Positions 1-9,512 are shown, counted from the stretch's first letter. The stretch: 64,000 nucleotides of DNA from Phenylobacterium sp. (GCF_030651755.1 NZ_JAUSBZ010000121.1:1-64000); one strand, 5' to 3'. Translations and numbers: made by a program. The notes: generated by a model not told the origin, from the letters alone.

Positions 1-1
1 G

Positions 2-1111
2 GCGATTGAACTGGGCCAACTGCGGGTGCAACAGGTTTACCAGTTCAGCCGACTGTCCAGCCTGATCGGTTTGATTGTGGCCGTCTTGATCGCCATGGCT
101 GTGGCCTATCTGATCCGCAGGTCGATCATTACGCCCCTCAACTCGTTCATGGCCTTCGTGGAGCGGGTCGGTCAGGGCGACCTCACCCGCCACACCGAGC
201 TTACCGGGGTCGACGAGATCGGCCGCCTCGGCGCCACGCTGAATGGCATGGTGGATGGGCTCCGCGATCTGGCCCAGCAGAACCGGGCGGCGACCGAAAA
301 CCTGAACGCCGCCACGGCTGAGATTCGGGCCTCCTCTCAGGAACAGGCCGCCAGCGTCGAGGAACAGCTGGCCGCGGTGCAGGAGACCGCCGCCACGGTG
401 GACGAAATCACTCATTCCGGCGCCCAGATCGGCAAGCGCGCTCAGGACGTCATCGCCTCGGCCCAGGCCACCGCCCAGACCAGCAATGAGGGTCTGCGCG
501 CGGTGGACGAGACCGCCCGGGCCATGGACGCCATCCGCGACCAGGCCGAGGCCGTGGCCGAAAACATCGTCGCGCTCAGCGAAAAGACCCAGGCCATCGG
601 CGACATCATCTCGACGGTGAATGACATCTCCGAGCGCTCGCACCTGCTGGCCCTGAACGCCGCCATCGAGGCCGCCGCCGCAGGCGAGAACGGTCGCAGC
701 TTCTCTGTCGTGGCCTCCGAGATGAAGCTGCTGGCCGATCAGGCCAAGGACGCCACCAACCAGGTCCGATCAATCCTCGGCGACATCCAGCGGGGCATCA
801 ATTCCTCGGTCATGCTCACCGAGGAGGCCGTCAAGCGGGTGGCGGCCGGCAAGGAGCGCACCGACACCACCCAGCGCACCATCACCGAGATCACCGGCCG
901 GGTGCAGGAGAGCGTCCAGACCTTCCAGCAGATCGTCGCCTCCACCAACCAGCAGCAGCTGGGGATCGAACAGGTCATGGGCGCCCTGCAGAACATCCGC
1001 CAGGCCAGCCAGCAGACCGCGGTCGGGACCCGCCAGTTGGAGGAAGCCGCCGGCAATCTGGCCAGCCTGTCCCAGCAGCTGCTGGGCCTGGCCGAACGCT
1101 ACCGGGTCTGA
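2..1111 (+). CDS. Methyl-accepting chemotaxis protein, 5' end cut by window
   Basis: The reading frame is open from base 2 with no stop, so the real start and the periplasmic sensor part lie upstream of the window; the GTG at 26 is just the first in-frame start-like codon. What remains is one membrane segment (LIGLIVAVLIAMAVAYL), a HAMP linker (IITPLNSF onward) and a cytoplasmic methyl-accepting signalling domain with the conserved hairpin LLALNAAIEAAAAGENGRSF. The hairpin tip is the part that docks on CheA and CheW. The variant SVVASEMKLLADQ differs a little from the classic VVASEVRKLAERS. It is followed 9 bases later by a CheA-like gene, so it is presumably the receptor of this local chemosensory pathway. 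Its ligand cannot be told from the visible part. Confidence 0.93.
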   Translation, partial: AIELGQLRVQQVYQFSRLSSLIGLIVAVLIAMAVAYLIRRSIITPLNSFMAFVERVGQGDLTRHTELTGVDEIGRLGATLNGMVDGLRDLAQQNRAATENLNAATAEIRASSQEQAASVEEQLAAVQETAATVDEITHSGAQIGKRAQDVIASAQATAQTSNEGLRAVDETARAMDAIRDQAEAVAENIVALSEKTQAIGDIISTVNDISERSHLLALNAAIEAAAAGENGRSFSVVASEMKLLADQAKDATNQVRSILGDIQRGINSSVMLTEEAVKRVAAGKERTDTTQRTITEITGRVQESVQTFQQIVASTNQQQLGIEQVMGALQNIRQASQQTAVGTRQLEEAAGNLASLSQQLLGLAERYRV

Positions 1112-1120
1112 TCGCTCCCC

Positions 1121-3301
1121 GTGGCTGACCTCCGCGCCCAGCTCCTGGCGGCGTTCGATATCGAACACCGCGACCACCTCGAATCCGTGCGCCGGGCCCT
1201 GGCCGCGCCGGCGGAGGCGGACCTGCGCGAGGTCTTCCGGCGGCTGCACAGCCTGAAGGGCGCCGCCCGCGCGGTGGATCTGGAGGTGGTCGAGCATCTC
1301 GCCCATCGGCTGGAGGAGCGCCTGGCCCAGGTCATCGACGCCGGCCGAGGCCTGGACCCCGCCAGCGTGGATCTGATTCACCTGGGTCTGGACGCTATCG
1401 AGGGTCAGGCGGCCGCTCAGCGCGAGGGGCAACCGCTCCCCGACGCCAGCCGCGCCCTGGCGGCCCTCGGGGCGACTCCGTCACCGACGACCGCAGGAGA
1501 CATCGCCCCAGCGCCGGCTTCCCCGGCCGGCCCGCCCAGCGGGGAGCGGGCGCCCGAATATGTGCGGATCGATTCCCAGCTCGGCGACAGTCTGAGCGAG
1601 TCGCTCCACCACCTGTCCAGCGAGGTGCAGATCGAGGCGGCGCAACTCGAGATGACGCAGCGGCTGCGCCGCGAAGCTGCGCAACTTGAACGTCTCTGGG
1701 GGGAGATGCGCGCCAAAGGCGGCCGCGATCGAAACGCCGCCCGGAGCCTGGCGTTTGAGCGGGGACTCCAGAACCTCAGCAGAAATCTCGGCGAGCTGAC
1801 CAGGCGCCAGGCGCGCGCCAACTGGGCCGTCTCTGAGAGCCTGACGGCGCTGCGCGAGCAGATCAACGAAGTCACCCTGACGCCGGCCGAAAGCGTGCTT
1901 GGCGATCTTGGCCGCATGGTCCGTGATCTGGCCCGAGAGCAGGGCCTGGAGGTTGACGTCCGAATAGAAGGGCTGGAGGTCCGGGCTGAGCGCCGGGTGC
2001 TTCAGGCCCTGCGCGAGCCCATCATCCACCTGCTGCGCAATGCTGTGAGCCACGGGGGCGAACCGGCCAAGGTCCGCGCCGCCGCCGGCAAGGACGAACG
2101 CCTGCATGTCACCTTGCGCGCCCTCGCCCGCGGCGGGCGGCTGGAGATCTACATCGCCGATGACGGCGCTGGACCTGATCTGGCCCGGATCGAGGCCGCC
2201 GCGGTGGAGCGGGGCCTCCTGCCTCCCCGTGAACCTGGCGCCCCGCTTCGTCAGGCTGACGAGATTTTGGCCATGGCGTTCGAGCCGGGCGTATCGGCCG
2301 CACAGACCGTCGACCGACTTTCCGGACGAGGTATGGGGCTCTCGGCCGTGAGCGAGGCGCTGACCGCCCTGGGCGGATCTGCCCGCCTGCTTCAGCGACG
2401 CCCGGCCGGCACGGAGGTGGTGCTTTCCGCCCCCCTATCGGCCGCTCGCCAGACGCTGGTCGTGGCGGAGGCCGGCGGCGCACTCTTTGGCCTGCCCAGT
2501 TTTGCGATCAAGGCCCTGTTGCGTCTTCGCGCCAGCGATATGGAAATCGTCGAAGGCGCGCCCAGCGCACGGATACAAATCGACGGGTCAGACATTGTCA
2601 CGCCCGTGATACCGCTCAGCACCCTCATCCATGAGTCCGCCCCAGCCCCTCTGGCGTCCGACGCCGCGACGCCATTGATCCTCATTCATCGCGGTGAGCG
2701 TCATCTGTTGCTGGCGGTGGATGAAATCACCGATGTGCGCGAACTCACCGTGCAGGACCTGGACGACAGCCGCCTCGCCCCAGGCCTGACCTTGGGCGCC
2801 GCGATCCTTGGCGAAGACCGGCCCCTGCTGGTGCTCAACCCTGAGGCCTTGATCGACCGATGGCTGAGGAACGCCCGGCGTCTGTCGATTTCCGCCCTCG
2901 GACTCGCCAACCGCGAGGATGTTGCGCGACAGGTCCGCACCGTCCTTGTGGTCGACGATTCGATCACCACCCGAACCCTGGAGAAGAGTATTCTGGAGGC
3001 TCAGGGCTACCGGGTGATCCTCGCGGTCGATGGGGTCGACGCCTTGAACACCCTGCGATCGTCTGAGGCCCTCATCGACCTTGTGGTGGCCGACATTGAG
3101 ATGCCGCGCATGGATGGCTTCTCGCTCCTGCAGGCGATCAAGGCCGATGCGGGGCTCGCCAACCTGCCAGTGATCTTGATGACCTCGCGAAACGACGAGG
3201 CCGACGTGCGCCGCGGCCTTGATCTGGGCGCGGAGGCCTACATCACCAAACAGAAGTTCGACCAGCGGGAGCTTTTTGCGACCATCGGACGAATCTTGTG
3301 A
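1121..3301 (+). CDS. CheA-like hybrid histidine kinase (HPt, kinase, CheW, receiver)
   Basis: This 726-residue protein is a chemotaxis-type histidine kinase. An N-terminal HPt domain carries HSLKGAAR with the likely phospho-accepting His at about residue 43. An ATP-binding domain follows, with an N-box near residue 300 (LLRNAVSHGG) and a G-box near 400 (GRGMGLSAV). Next come a CheW-like coupling domain at about 440-580 and a C-terminal receiver from about 607 (VLVVDDSITTRTLE), with phospho-acceptor context VVADIEMPRMDG. A fused receiver is typical of alternative (non-flagellar or gliding/type IV pili) chemosensory systems rather than the classical CheA. No distinct CheY-docking P2 domain was recognised. 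The start is GTG at 1121 without an obvious Shine-Dalgarno. The stop overlaps the cheB start by 4 bases (GTGA), which implies translational coupling. Confidence 0.93.
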   Translation: MADLRAQLLAAFDIEHRDHLESVRRALAAPAEADLREVFRRLHSLKGAARAVDLEVVEHLAHRLEERLAQVIDAGRGLDPASVDLIHLGLDAIEGQAAAQREGQPLPDASRALAALGATPSPTTAGDIAPAPASPAGPPSGERAPEYVRIDSQLGDSLSESLHHLSSEVQIEAAQLEMTQRLRREAAQLERLWGEMRAKGGRDRNAARSLAFERGLQNLSRNLGELTRRQARANWAVSESLTALREQINEVTLTPAESVLGDLGRMVRDLAREQGLEVDVRIEGLEVRAERRVLQALREPIIHLLRNAVSHGGEPAKVRAAAGKDERLHVTLRALARGGRLEIYIADDGAGPDLARIEAAAVERGLLPPREPGAPLRQADEILAMAFEPGVSAAQTVDRLSGRGMGLSAVSEALTALGGSARLLQRRPAGTEVVLSAPLSAARQTLVVAEAGGALFGLPSFAIKALLRLRASDMEIVEGAPSARIQIDGSDIVTPVIPLSTLIHESAPAPLASDAATPLILIHRGERHLLLAVDEITDVRELTVQDLDDSRLAPGLTLGAAILGEDRPLLVLNPEALIDRWLRNARRLSISALGLANREDVARQVRTVLVVDDSITTRTLEKSILEAQGYRVILAVDGVDALNTLRSSEALIDLVVADIEMPRMDGFSLLQAIKADAGLANLPVILMTSRNDEADVRRGLDLGAEAYITKQKFDQRELFATIGRIL

Positions 3302-4365
3302 GCGCCGCCACCCACCCGGTCCGGGTGATGATCGTCGAGGACTCCCTCGTCGTGCGGCAACTGCTGACCCATATTGTCGGCCGCGATCCACGCTTCCTCA
3401 TCGTCGCGGCGGTGGCTTCGGCCGAAGAGGCCCTGGACGCTATCCCCAAGGTCCGGCCGGATGTCATCTCCATGGATATCCGCCTGCCAGGCATGGACGG
3501 GCTGGAAGCCACCGCTCGGATCATGGCTGACTATCCAACGCCTATTGTCGTCATCGCAGACGCTGTCGAGGACGCCGCCCTGCGCATTTCGATGAACGCC
3601 CTTCGCGCCGGCGCCCTGACGGTCGTGGAAAAGCCCGCCGGCCCTGCCAACGCCAGCTATGAGCGCCTGGCCGACACGATCTGCACGCAGCTATTCATCA
3701 TGAGCAGCGTCCCGGTGATCCGCCGGCGCAGCATCGGCGGCGCAACCACCCCGCTGTCGCGGCCGCCGCCAGGGGGCGCGGGCGCCTTCAAACGGCTGGA
3801 CTTCCTGGCTCTGGCCGCTTCAACCGGCGGCCCGCCGGCGCTCGCCAAGGTGATCGGCGCCCTTCCCGCCGACTTTCCGGCGCCCGTCTTCATCGTCCAG
3901 CACATGGGGGCGGCGTTCATGGAAGGCTTCGCCAAATGGCTCGGCGGTTTGTCAGCCATGCCCGTGGTCCTGGCCATGGATGGCGCGAGGGCCAAAGAGT
4001 CTCACATCTATGTGGCGCCCGGCGACAGCCATCTGAGCGTCCGCGGCGATGGGATCATCCACATCAGCCGCGACCCGCCCGCCGGCGGGCAGCGCCCTTC
4101 CGCCAATGTTCTGTTCGGCTCACTGGCGGAAATCGCCCCGACCCGAACTGTCGCGGCTCTTCTGACCGGCATGGGCGAGGATGGCGCTCAAGGCCTTTCG
4201 CGATTGGCGCAAGGCGGCGGGCACACCATCGCCGAGCACGCCAGCACCGCGGTGGTCAACGGCATGCCCGCCGCGGCCGTGCGCCTGAAGGCGGCCAGGG
4301 ACATTCTGCCTCTGGACCTGATTGGGCCGCGCATTGTCCAACTCGCCGCCCGGGGGCGGACATGA
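3298..4365 (+). CDS. cheB: CheB protein-glutamate methylesterase/deamidase
   Basis: CheB removes methyl groups from the receptor and is switched on by phosphorylation of its receiver. The 355-residue protein has an N-terminal receiver with phospho-acceptor Asp60 in DVISMDIRLPGMDG and a C-terminal esterase domain with the Ser-His-Asp set: Ser near 177 (AASTGGPP), His202 (IVQHMG) and Asp295 (GMGEDGAQG). The usual Ser/Thr of the receiver switch site appears to be Ala (VVIADAVED), which may alter signalling. No cheR is visible; it may lie upstream of the window. The gene starts with GTG overlapping the kinase stop and ends in an ATGA overlap with the next kinase gene. Confidence 0.95.
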   Translation: MSAATHPVRVMIVEDSLVVRQLLTHIVGRDPRFLIVAAVASAEEALDAIPKVRPDVISMDIRLPGMDGLEATARIMADYPTPIVVIADAVEDAALRISMNALRAGALTVVEKPAGPANASYERLADTICTQLFIMSSVPVIRRRSIGGATTPLSRPPPGGAGAFKRLDFLALAASTGGPPALAKVIGALPADFPAPVFIVQHMGAAFMEGFAKWLGGLSAMPVVLAMDGARAKESHIYVAPGDSHLSVRGDGIIHISRDPPAGGQRPSANVLFGSLAEIAPTRTVAALLTGMGEDGAQGLSRLAQGGGHTIAEHASTAVVNGMPAAAVRLKAARDILPLDLIGPRIVQLAARGRT

Positions 4366-5996
4366 GCCCGCATCAGACCGCCAAGATCCTTGTGGTCGAG
4401 GACTCCGAAACCCAGGCCATGGCCCTTCGCGGTCGCCTTGAGGCGGAGGGATACACTGTCCAGACCGTGACCAGCGCCGAGGCCGCCCTTGAGCGTCTGA
4501 ATGGCCCCCTGCCGGACCTGGTGGTGGCTGATTTCCATCTGCCAGGGATGGATGGCCGAGAACTCTCGCGGCAACTCCGCCTGAATCGCCGGACCCGGAC
4601 ACTGCCCCTGCTGATGCTGACCAGCGCCCGGGAACAGGACCTGGAGCGACAGGGCCTGGAGAGCGGCGCCGACGCCTATGTGTCCAAATCAGCCGACATG
4701 GATGTGATGCTCGCCAGGCTGAGGGCCCTGCTGCGTCGTGGCCGCACCGGCGGCGGAGAAGCGGCGACCGACACCGACTTTCGACCAGCCCGGGTCATGG
4801 TGGTCCACGACAGCCCCACCCGTCGGCTGCACCTTGGGGCGGTCCTGGCCCAGGTGGGCTATGAAGTCAGCGAGGCCGCCAGCGCCGAAGGGGCGATGGC
4901 GGCCGCCCATGACCAGATCGACTGCATCGTGATGCCGGCTTTTGGAGCCGGGCTCGACGGCCTTGAGCTTTGCCGCAGCCTCGACCGTCGGCGTGAGCGA
5001 ATGTCGCTTCCGTTTCAGATTGTGGTGATTGGCCCTGCGGCGAGCGATCCGGCGGGCCTGGCTGCCGCCTTTGACGCTGGCGCCGATGACGTCGCCGCAA
5101 GCAGCGACGATGACGAAGTTCTGCGTATGCGGGTCCGCGCCCTGGTCCGTCGGAAGCTCCTGGCCGAGGAGACACGCCGTTCCGAGGAGGCCGAGGCCCG
5201 CGCTGCCGCCGCAGATGCCCTGGCCCGCACCAACGCCGAGCTGGAAGCCGCCAATCAGCAGCTGCGCGAGGCGCAGGCCCAACTGGTTCAATCGGCCAAG
5301 ATGGCCTCCCTGGGCGAGCTGGTCGCCGGCATCGCCCATGAAATCAATAATCCCCTGGCCTTCATCCTGGGGCATCAGAACACCGTCGAACGCCTGACTG
5401 GACAAGTGGCGGAGGGCGATCTGGCCGAGGACGACAAGGTGGCCCTGGCCAAGGCGATCGACCGACTCGGGGCGATGCGAATGGGCCTGCAGCGCATCTC
5501 GGGTCTGGTGATGAACCTGCGGAAATTCTCCCGTCTCGACGAGGCCGAGAGCCAGAGCCTGGACATACCGGACGCGATAGAAACGGTTCTTGCTCTGCTG
5601 GCGCCCAAACTGGGCGCCATTCAGGTCCGGCGTCGCCTGGAAGCGCGCTCAACCCTGACGGCCTCGCCGGCGCTGCTCAATCAGGTGGTGATGAACCTAT
5701 TGTCGAACGCCGCTGACGCCCTGGGCGGCGAGGGCGTCATCGAGATCGCCACAGGCGAGGCCGATGGCCTATATCGGATTGAAATCAACGATACGGGTCC
5801 AGGGGTCCCGGAAGCGTATCGCGACCGCATTTTCGAGCCGTTTTTCACCACCAAGCCCGTGGGCGCCGGCACTGGACTGGGCCTGGCCATTGCCTACGCC
5901 GTCGTCCGCGCCCACAAGGGCGACATCACGGTCGATAGCGGGCCCCTTGGCGGCGCGCGTTTCACTATCAAGTTGCCCCTGGAAGACCAGGCATGA
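4362..5996 (+). CDS. Histidine kinase with two N-terminal receiver domains
   Basis: The ORF track opens this frame at 3936, but that part is a shadow of cheB. The real start is ATG 4362, which overlaps the cheB stop (ATGA) and gives 544 residues. Domains in order: a canonical receiver (about 6-120; [12 protein letters not shown] and VSKS), a second receiver-like domain (about 143-265) whose phospho-acceptor position reads DCIVMPAF and so lacks the expected Asp, a coiled coil rich in Ala/Glu/Gln (about 275-310), a HisKA dimerisation helix with the phospho-His in GIAHEINNP near 326, and a C-terminal ATPase domain ([13 protein letters not shown]). The kinase is soluble. It probably takes a phosphoryl signal from the CheA-like protein or passes one on; the direction is inference. 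Confidence 0.92.
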   Translation: MSPHQTAKILVVEDSETQAMALRGRLEAEGYTVQTVTSAEAALERLNGPLPDLVVADFHLPGMDGRELSRQLRLNRRTRTLPLLMLTSAREQDLERQGLESGADAYVSKSADMDVMLARLRALLRRGRTGGGEAATDTDFRPARVMVVHDSPTRRLHLGAVLAQVGYEVSEAASAEGAMAAAHDQIDCIVMPAFGAGLDGLELCRSLDRRRERMSLPFQIVVIGPAASDPAGLAAAFDAGADDVAASSDDDEVLRMRVRALVRRKLLAEETRRSEEAEARAAAADALARTNAELEAANQQLREAQAQLVQSAKMASLGELVAGIAHEINNPLAFILGHQNTVERLTGQVAEGDLAEDDKVALAKAIDRLGAMRMGLQRISGLVMNLRKFSRLDEAESQSLDIPDAIETVLALLAPKLGAIQVRRRLEARSTLTASPALLNQVVMNLLSNAADALGGEGVIEIATGEADGLYRIEINDTGPGVPEAYRDRIFEPFFTTKPVGAGTGLGLAIAYAVVRAHKGDITVDSGPLGGARFTIKLPLEDQA

Positions 5997-7876
5997 CCGC
6001 GCCGCAAGATCCGCCTCCCCTCATTCTCCTGGTCGATGACGAGCCCGACATCCTGGTGGCTTTGGAAGACCTGTTCGAGGCTGATTTCAGGGTCAAGGCG
6101 GCGCATTCCGGGGCTGAAGCCCTCGAGTTCCTGGCCGGTGAGCCGGATGTGGCGGTGATCATTTCCGACCAGCGGATGCCGGAAATGACCGGCGACGTCT
6201 TTCTCAGCCACGCCCGACGCTATTCACAGGCCGAGACCATACTCCTGACCGGCTATGCAGACCTCAGCTCGGTCACCGCGGCCCTGAACAAGGGCGGCAT
6301 TGTCGGCTATGCGCCCAAGCCGTGGGACCCCGAGGCCCTTAGCGCCATGGTGGGCGCGGCGGTCTCGCGTCATCAGTTGCGCCGCGCCCTCAATGAAGAA
6401 CGCTCGCTGTTGCGTGGGCTGATGGCCCACCTGCCCGCCGCTGTGGCGGTCAAGGACCGCGACGGGCGGTTCATCCGCATCAACCAGCGCAAGGCGCTTT
6501 CCCTGGGGGTGGCCGTCGAGGATGGCCTGGGCCTGACTGAGCCGGAATTGGGCGGCGGCCTTGGCCGCACGGACGCCGAATCCCGCGCCCGTCAGGAGGG
6601 GCGGACGATCGAGGTCCTAGAAGAGGTTGAGAGCGAGTCGGGCGCCCAATGGTTCGAAACCGCCATTGTGCCCGTCCCTGACGCCAGCGGAGAGGTTCGC
6701 CATCTGGTGATCGTTGAGCGGGACGTCACCGACGAGAAGCTGGCGGAGATGCATCTGCGCCAGTCCGACAAGTTGCGCGCCCTGGGGACCCTGGCCGGCG
6801 GGGTGGCCCACGATTTCAACAACCTGCTGACCGCCATTATCGGCAGCCTCGAACTGGCTACCCGACGACTGGGGGACGAGGGTGCTGTGCGGCGCTACCT
6901 CGACAACGCCACCATGGCGGCCCAGAAGGGCGCGACCCTCACCCAACGCCTTCTGGGTTTCAGTCGGCAAACCGAAAGCCGGGGGGCCGAGGTCGTCAAT
7001 CTGGCGGAGATCCTCGCCGAGGCCCGCGACCTGGTGGAACGAACCTTGGGCGGGGGCGCCCGGATCAGCTGGAATCTGATCGACGACCTCTGGATGTCGG
7101 CCATCGAACCCGATCAGTTCGAGCTCGCCGTCCTGAACCTTGCCGTGAACGCCCGCGACGCCATGCCAGGCGGGGGACGGATCACCATTTCGGCCTGGAA
7201 CCAGCCGGTTGAGACCGCGCCACCAGGTCTGGACCTCAACCCCGGCGACTATGCCGTGGTGTCGGTGCAGGACACTGGCGAAGGCATGACTCCGGAGGTG
7301 TTGGCTCGGGTGCTGGAACCGTTCTTCACCACCAAGCCGGTGGGCAAGGGAACCGGTCTTGGGCTGCCCATGGCCTATGGTTTCGCCCAGCGCTCCGGGG
7401 GCGCTCTGGAAATCTGCAGCGAGCCCGGCCAGGGAACCGAAGTGAAGATCTACCTCCCGCGCGCCTCGCCCCGGGAGGCAATGCCGGACGTTGGCTCCGG
7501 CGACGGACAGGACCTCGCCCCTGATACTGGCGGCCGTCGGATTCTCGTCGTGGATGATGAGACGCCGGTCAGGGCGGTCACGGTCGGGTTCCTCCGTGAT
7601 CGCGGTTGTCAGGTTGTGGAGGTCGACAGCGCCGACGCCGCCCTCAACCTGCTGGGGCGAGATAGCGCCTTTGACCTCGCCCTGGTCGATTTCGCCATGC
7701 CCGGCATGAACGGCGTGGAGTTCGCCAATCGTGCGCAGGCCGCTTGGCCCGATCTACCGATCATCCTCATCACGGGCTATTTCGACGTCGCTGTGCCGCC
7801 CGGAATCATCCTGGTCCACAAGCCGTTCAGCAACGCCACCTTGCAGGCCGCGCTGGACCGCGTCTGGGCTCAGTAG
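5993..7876 (+). CDS. Hybrid histidine kinase, receiver-PAS-kinase-receiver
   Basis: The last gene of the chemosensory operon encodes a 627-residue soluble hybrid kinase. Domains in order: a receiver (about 9-125; ILLVDDEPDILVAL, phospho-acceptor context IISDQRMPEMTG), a PAS domain (about 140-250; AVAVKDRDGRFIRIN), a HisKA helix with the phospho-His in GGVAHDFNNLL near 272, an ATPase domain (about 375-490; GTGLGLPMAYG) and a second receiver (about 510-627; ILVVDDETPVRA, VDFAMPGMNG). It starts at ATG 5993, overlapping the previous stop by 4 bases. The N-terminal receiver resembles those that feed HD-GYP or c-di-GMP style outputs, but no output domain is present here. Its final output partner is not in the visible operon. 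Confidence 0.93.
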   Translation: MTAPQDPPPLILLVDDEPDILVALEDLFEADFRVKAAHSGAEALEFLAGEPDVAVIISDQRMPEMTGDVFLSHARRYSQAETILLTGYADLSSVTAALNKGGIVGYAPKPWDPEALSAMVGAAVSRHQLRRALNEERSLLRGLMAHLPAAVAVKDRDGRFIRINQRKALSLGVAVEDGLGLTEPELGGGLGRTDAESRARQEGRTIEVLEEVESESGAQWFETAIVPVPDASGEVRHLVIVERDVTDEKLAEMHLRQSDKLRALGTLAGGVAHDFNNLLTAIIGSLELATRRLGDEGAVRRYLDNATMAAQKGATLTQRLLGFSRQTESRGAEVVNLAEILAEARDLVERTLGGGARISWNLIDDLWMSAIEPDQFELAVLNLAVNARDAMPGGGRITISAWNQPVETAPPGLDLNPGDYAVVSVQDTGEGMTPEVLARVLEPFFTTKPVGKGTGLGLPMAYGFAQRSGGALEICSEPGQGTEVKIYLPRASPREAMPDVGSGDGQDLAPDTGGRRILVVDDETPVRAVTVGFLRDRGCQVVEVDSADAALNLLGRDSAFDLALVDFAMPGMNGVEFANRAQAAWPDLPIILITGYFDVAVPPGIILVHKPFSNATLQAALDRVWAQ

Positions 7877-8361
7877 ATTCCCAGGGCGAGGCCGGCCGCC
7901 ATCGCTGCTCCAAGGTCACGACAGCGGCCCAGGGCGGTTTCATCGAGGCGCTTCGGCGCCAGGATGGCTTCCGGCGTCTGGGCGTGGGTGCAGATGATGA
8001 TCGGCGCGGCCACAGCCTTCAGCCGCCAACCGGTGGCGATCCGCGCCATCTGTCGCACAGCGTTCTCCCCGTCACTGCCTGCGCAGACCATCAGAGCGTA
8101 GGGACGTCCCTCGATCTGGCCGAGGACCGGATAGTAGGCGCGATCAAAGAACGCCTTCATCTCACCGGTGATCGCCGCCAGATTCTCAGGACAGATAAAG
8201 AGGTAGCCGTCCGCCGCCAGGAGGTCTGAGGCGCAGCCCGCCTCGGCCTCCAGCAGCCGCACCTCGACTTCATCGGCCCCGCGGGCCGCCTCAGCGGCCG
8301 CCTGCGCCATCTGCCGCGAACCGCCCGTGCGGGAATGATAGGTGATCAGCAAGGTCTTCAT
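7870..8361 (-). CDS. Flavodoxin-fold NAD(P)H-dependent oxidoreductase-like protein
   Basis: The ORF track starts this frame at 8622, but the recognisable protein begins at the ATG at 8361 (MKTLLITYHSRTGGSRQMAQ), giving 163 residues. This opening is the phosphate-binding loop of flavodoxin-like proteins (S/T-x-T-G-x-S/T), so FMN binding is expected. The middle reads as a flavodoxin domain (YLFICPENLAAITGEMKAFFDR), the segment that contacts the flavin ring in this family. The partner and substrate are unknown. The stop overlaps the hybrid kinase stop by 7 bases on the opposite strand. It diverges from the haem-oxygenase-like gene with about 190 bases between them. Confidence 0.82.
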   Translation of the reverse strand: MKTLLITYHSRTGGSRQMAQAAAEAARGADEVEVRLLEAEAGCASDLLAADGYLFICPENLAAITGEMKAFFDRAYYPVLGQIEGRPYALMVCAGSDGENAVRQMARIATGWRLKAVAAPIIICTHAQTPEAILAPKRLDETALGRCRDLGAAMAAGLALGIY

Positions 8362-8550
8362 CGGGCCAGCATAGCCGACTCCCGGCCCCTTGAAGGCGGG
8401 GTTCCAACACCCGGCCGCCCACCATCCGGTCGGCTGGCCCAGGTCGAAGACCCATGTGGCGAGCTTGGCCAGCAAAATTTCTTCCTCGAAAGCTCCACAC
8501 GGGAACCCAGTCAGCCATCTGCGGCTTTCTTCCGCCAACAGGAGATTTCC

Positions 8551-9495
8551 ATGGGCATGATCCAAGGTCTGGGCCTTCAGAGCGCCCCTGCGGCAGGTTT
8601 CGCCGACCCCAATAGTCTTCACCGCGGCCTCGCCCGGTGGAATCGCAGTCGGCTGTCACCCTCGACCCCGCGCAACGACTGGCGCCTGGAGCTGAACCGC
8701 GACCTGCGGATGCAGCTCAAGGAGGGCGAGTTCATTGAGGCGTTTCGCGCGCGGGTGCAGGACGAGGTGTCCGCAGTCCCGACTGACCCCGACGGCTTCA
8801 TCGCCTGGTTCGAGGGTCTGAAGGACACCGGGCCGGGTCAATGGGACCCCTTGTTCGACTGGTTGGCCACCCAGGCCGATCTTGACCAAATGCGCTGGTT
8901 CCTGACCCAGGAAGCCGTCGGCGAAGCCGGTTTCGATGACCTCGTGGCCATGACCCAGGTCAAGCTGCCGGACCGCCCCAAGCTCGAACTGGCCCGCAAC
9001 TACTGGGACGAGATGGGCCGCGGCAACATGGGCGGCATGCATGGCCCGATGCTCGACCTGACCGTCAAGGGACTGGAGCTCACCCCGACCCTTGAAGGGG
9101 CGCTGTGGCAGGCTCTGGCCCTGGCCAACACCATGACCGCCTTCGCAACCACCCGACGATATGCCTATCATTCCGTCGGCGCCCTGGGCGTTGTGGAGCT
9201 GACGGCCCCGACCCGGGTCGCCTCCGTCGCCGCCGGCCTCAAGCGTCTCGGCGTGGCGCCCAAGCTGCGCAAGTACTTCGATCTCCACGCCGTGCTGGAC
9301 GTCGAGCATTCCAAGGCCTGGAACGCAGAGGCGCTGACGCCCCTGGCCCGGGATCACCCCGAGGTGCTTCCGGCGATCGCCGAGGGTGCGATCATGCGAC
9401 TGCGCTGCGGCGAGCAGTGTTTTGAGGCCTATCGCGCCTTTCTGTGGGCCGGCGCACGGGCCAGTCAGCCCGTCGCCTTGAAGGAGTCGGCCTGA
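8551..9495 (+). CDS. Haem-oxygenase-like iron-containing redox enzyme family protein
   Basis: The frame is open from 8335, but ATG 8551 has AGGAG 6 bases upstream and gives a 314-residue protein that starts where family resemblance starts. The sequence looks like the all-helical iron-containing redox enzyme family (haem-oxygenase-like fold, related to diiron desaturase/lyase enzymes). It has acid-His clusters that could be metal ligands: NYWDEMGRGNMGGMHGP near residues 150-170 and LHAVLDVEHSKAW near 250. This family often carries out unusual oxidative cleavage or N-oxygenation, but no substrate can be assigned from the neighbours (a flavodoxin upstream, a stress protein downstream). The diverged flavodoxin could in principle donate electrons; that is inference only. 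Confidence 0.75.
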   Translation: MGMIQGLGLQSAPAAGFADPNSLHRGLARWNRSRLSPSTPRNDWRLELNRDLRMQLKEGEFIEAFRARVQDEVSAVPTDPDGFIAWFEGLKDTGPGQWDPLFDWLATQADLDQMRWFLTQEAVGEAGFDDLVAMTQVKLPDRPKLELARNYWDEMGRGNMGGMHGPMLDLTVKGLELTPTLEGALWQALALANTMTAFATTRRYAYHSVGALGVVELTAPTRVASVAAGLKRLGVAPKLRKYFDLHAVLDVEHSKAWNAEALTPLARDHPEVLPAIAEGAIMRLRCGEQCFEAYRAFLWAGARASQPVALKESA

Positions 9496-9512
9496 GCGCG
9501 ACCCTCTCGGCC

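Noticed and set aside
3936-4361. Upstream extension of the dual-receiver kinase
   Set aside because: It overlaps cheB in another frame and is low-complexity Arg/Pro/Gly; ATG 4362 has the ATGA overlap and begins the receiver.
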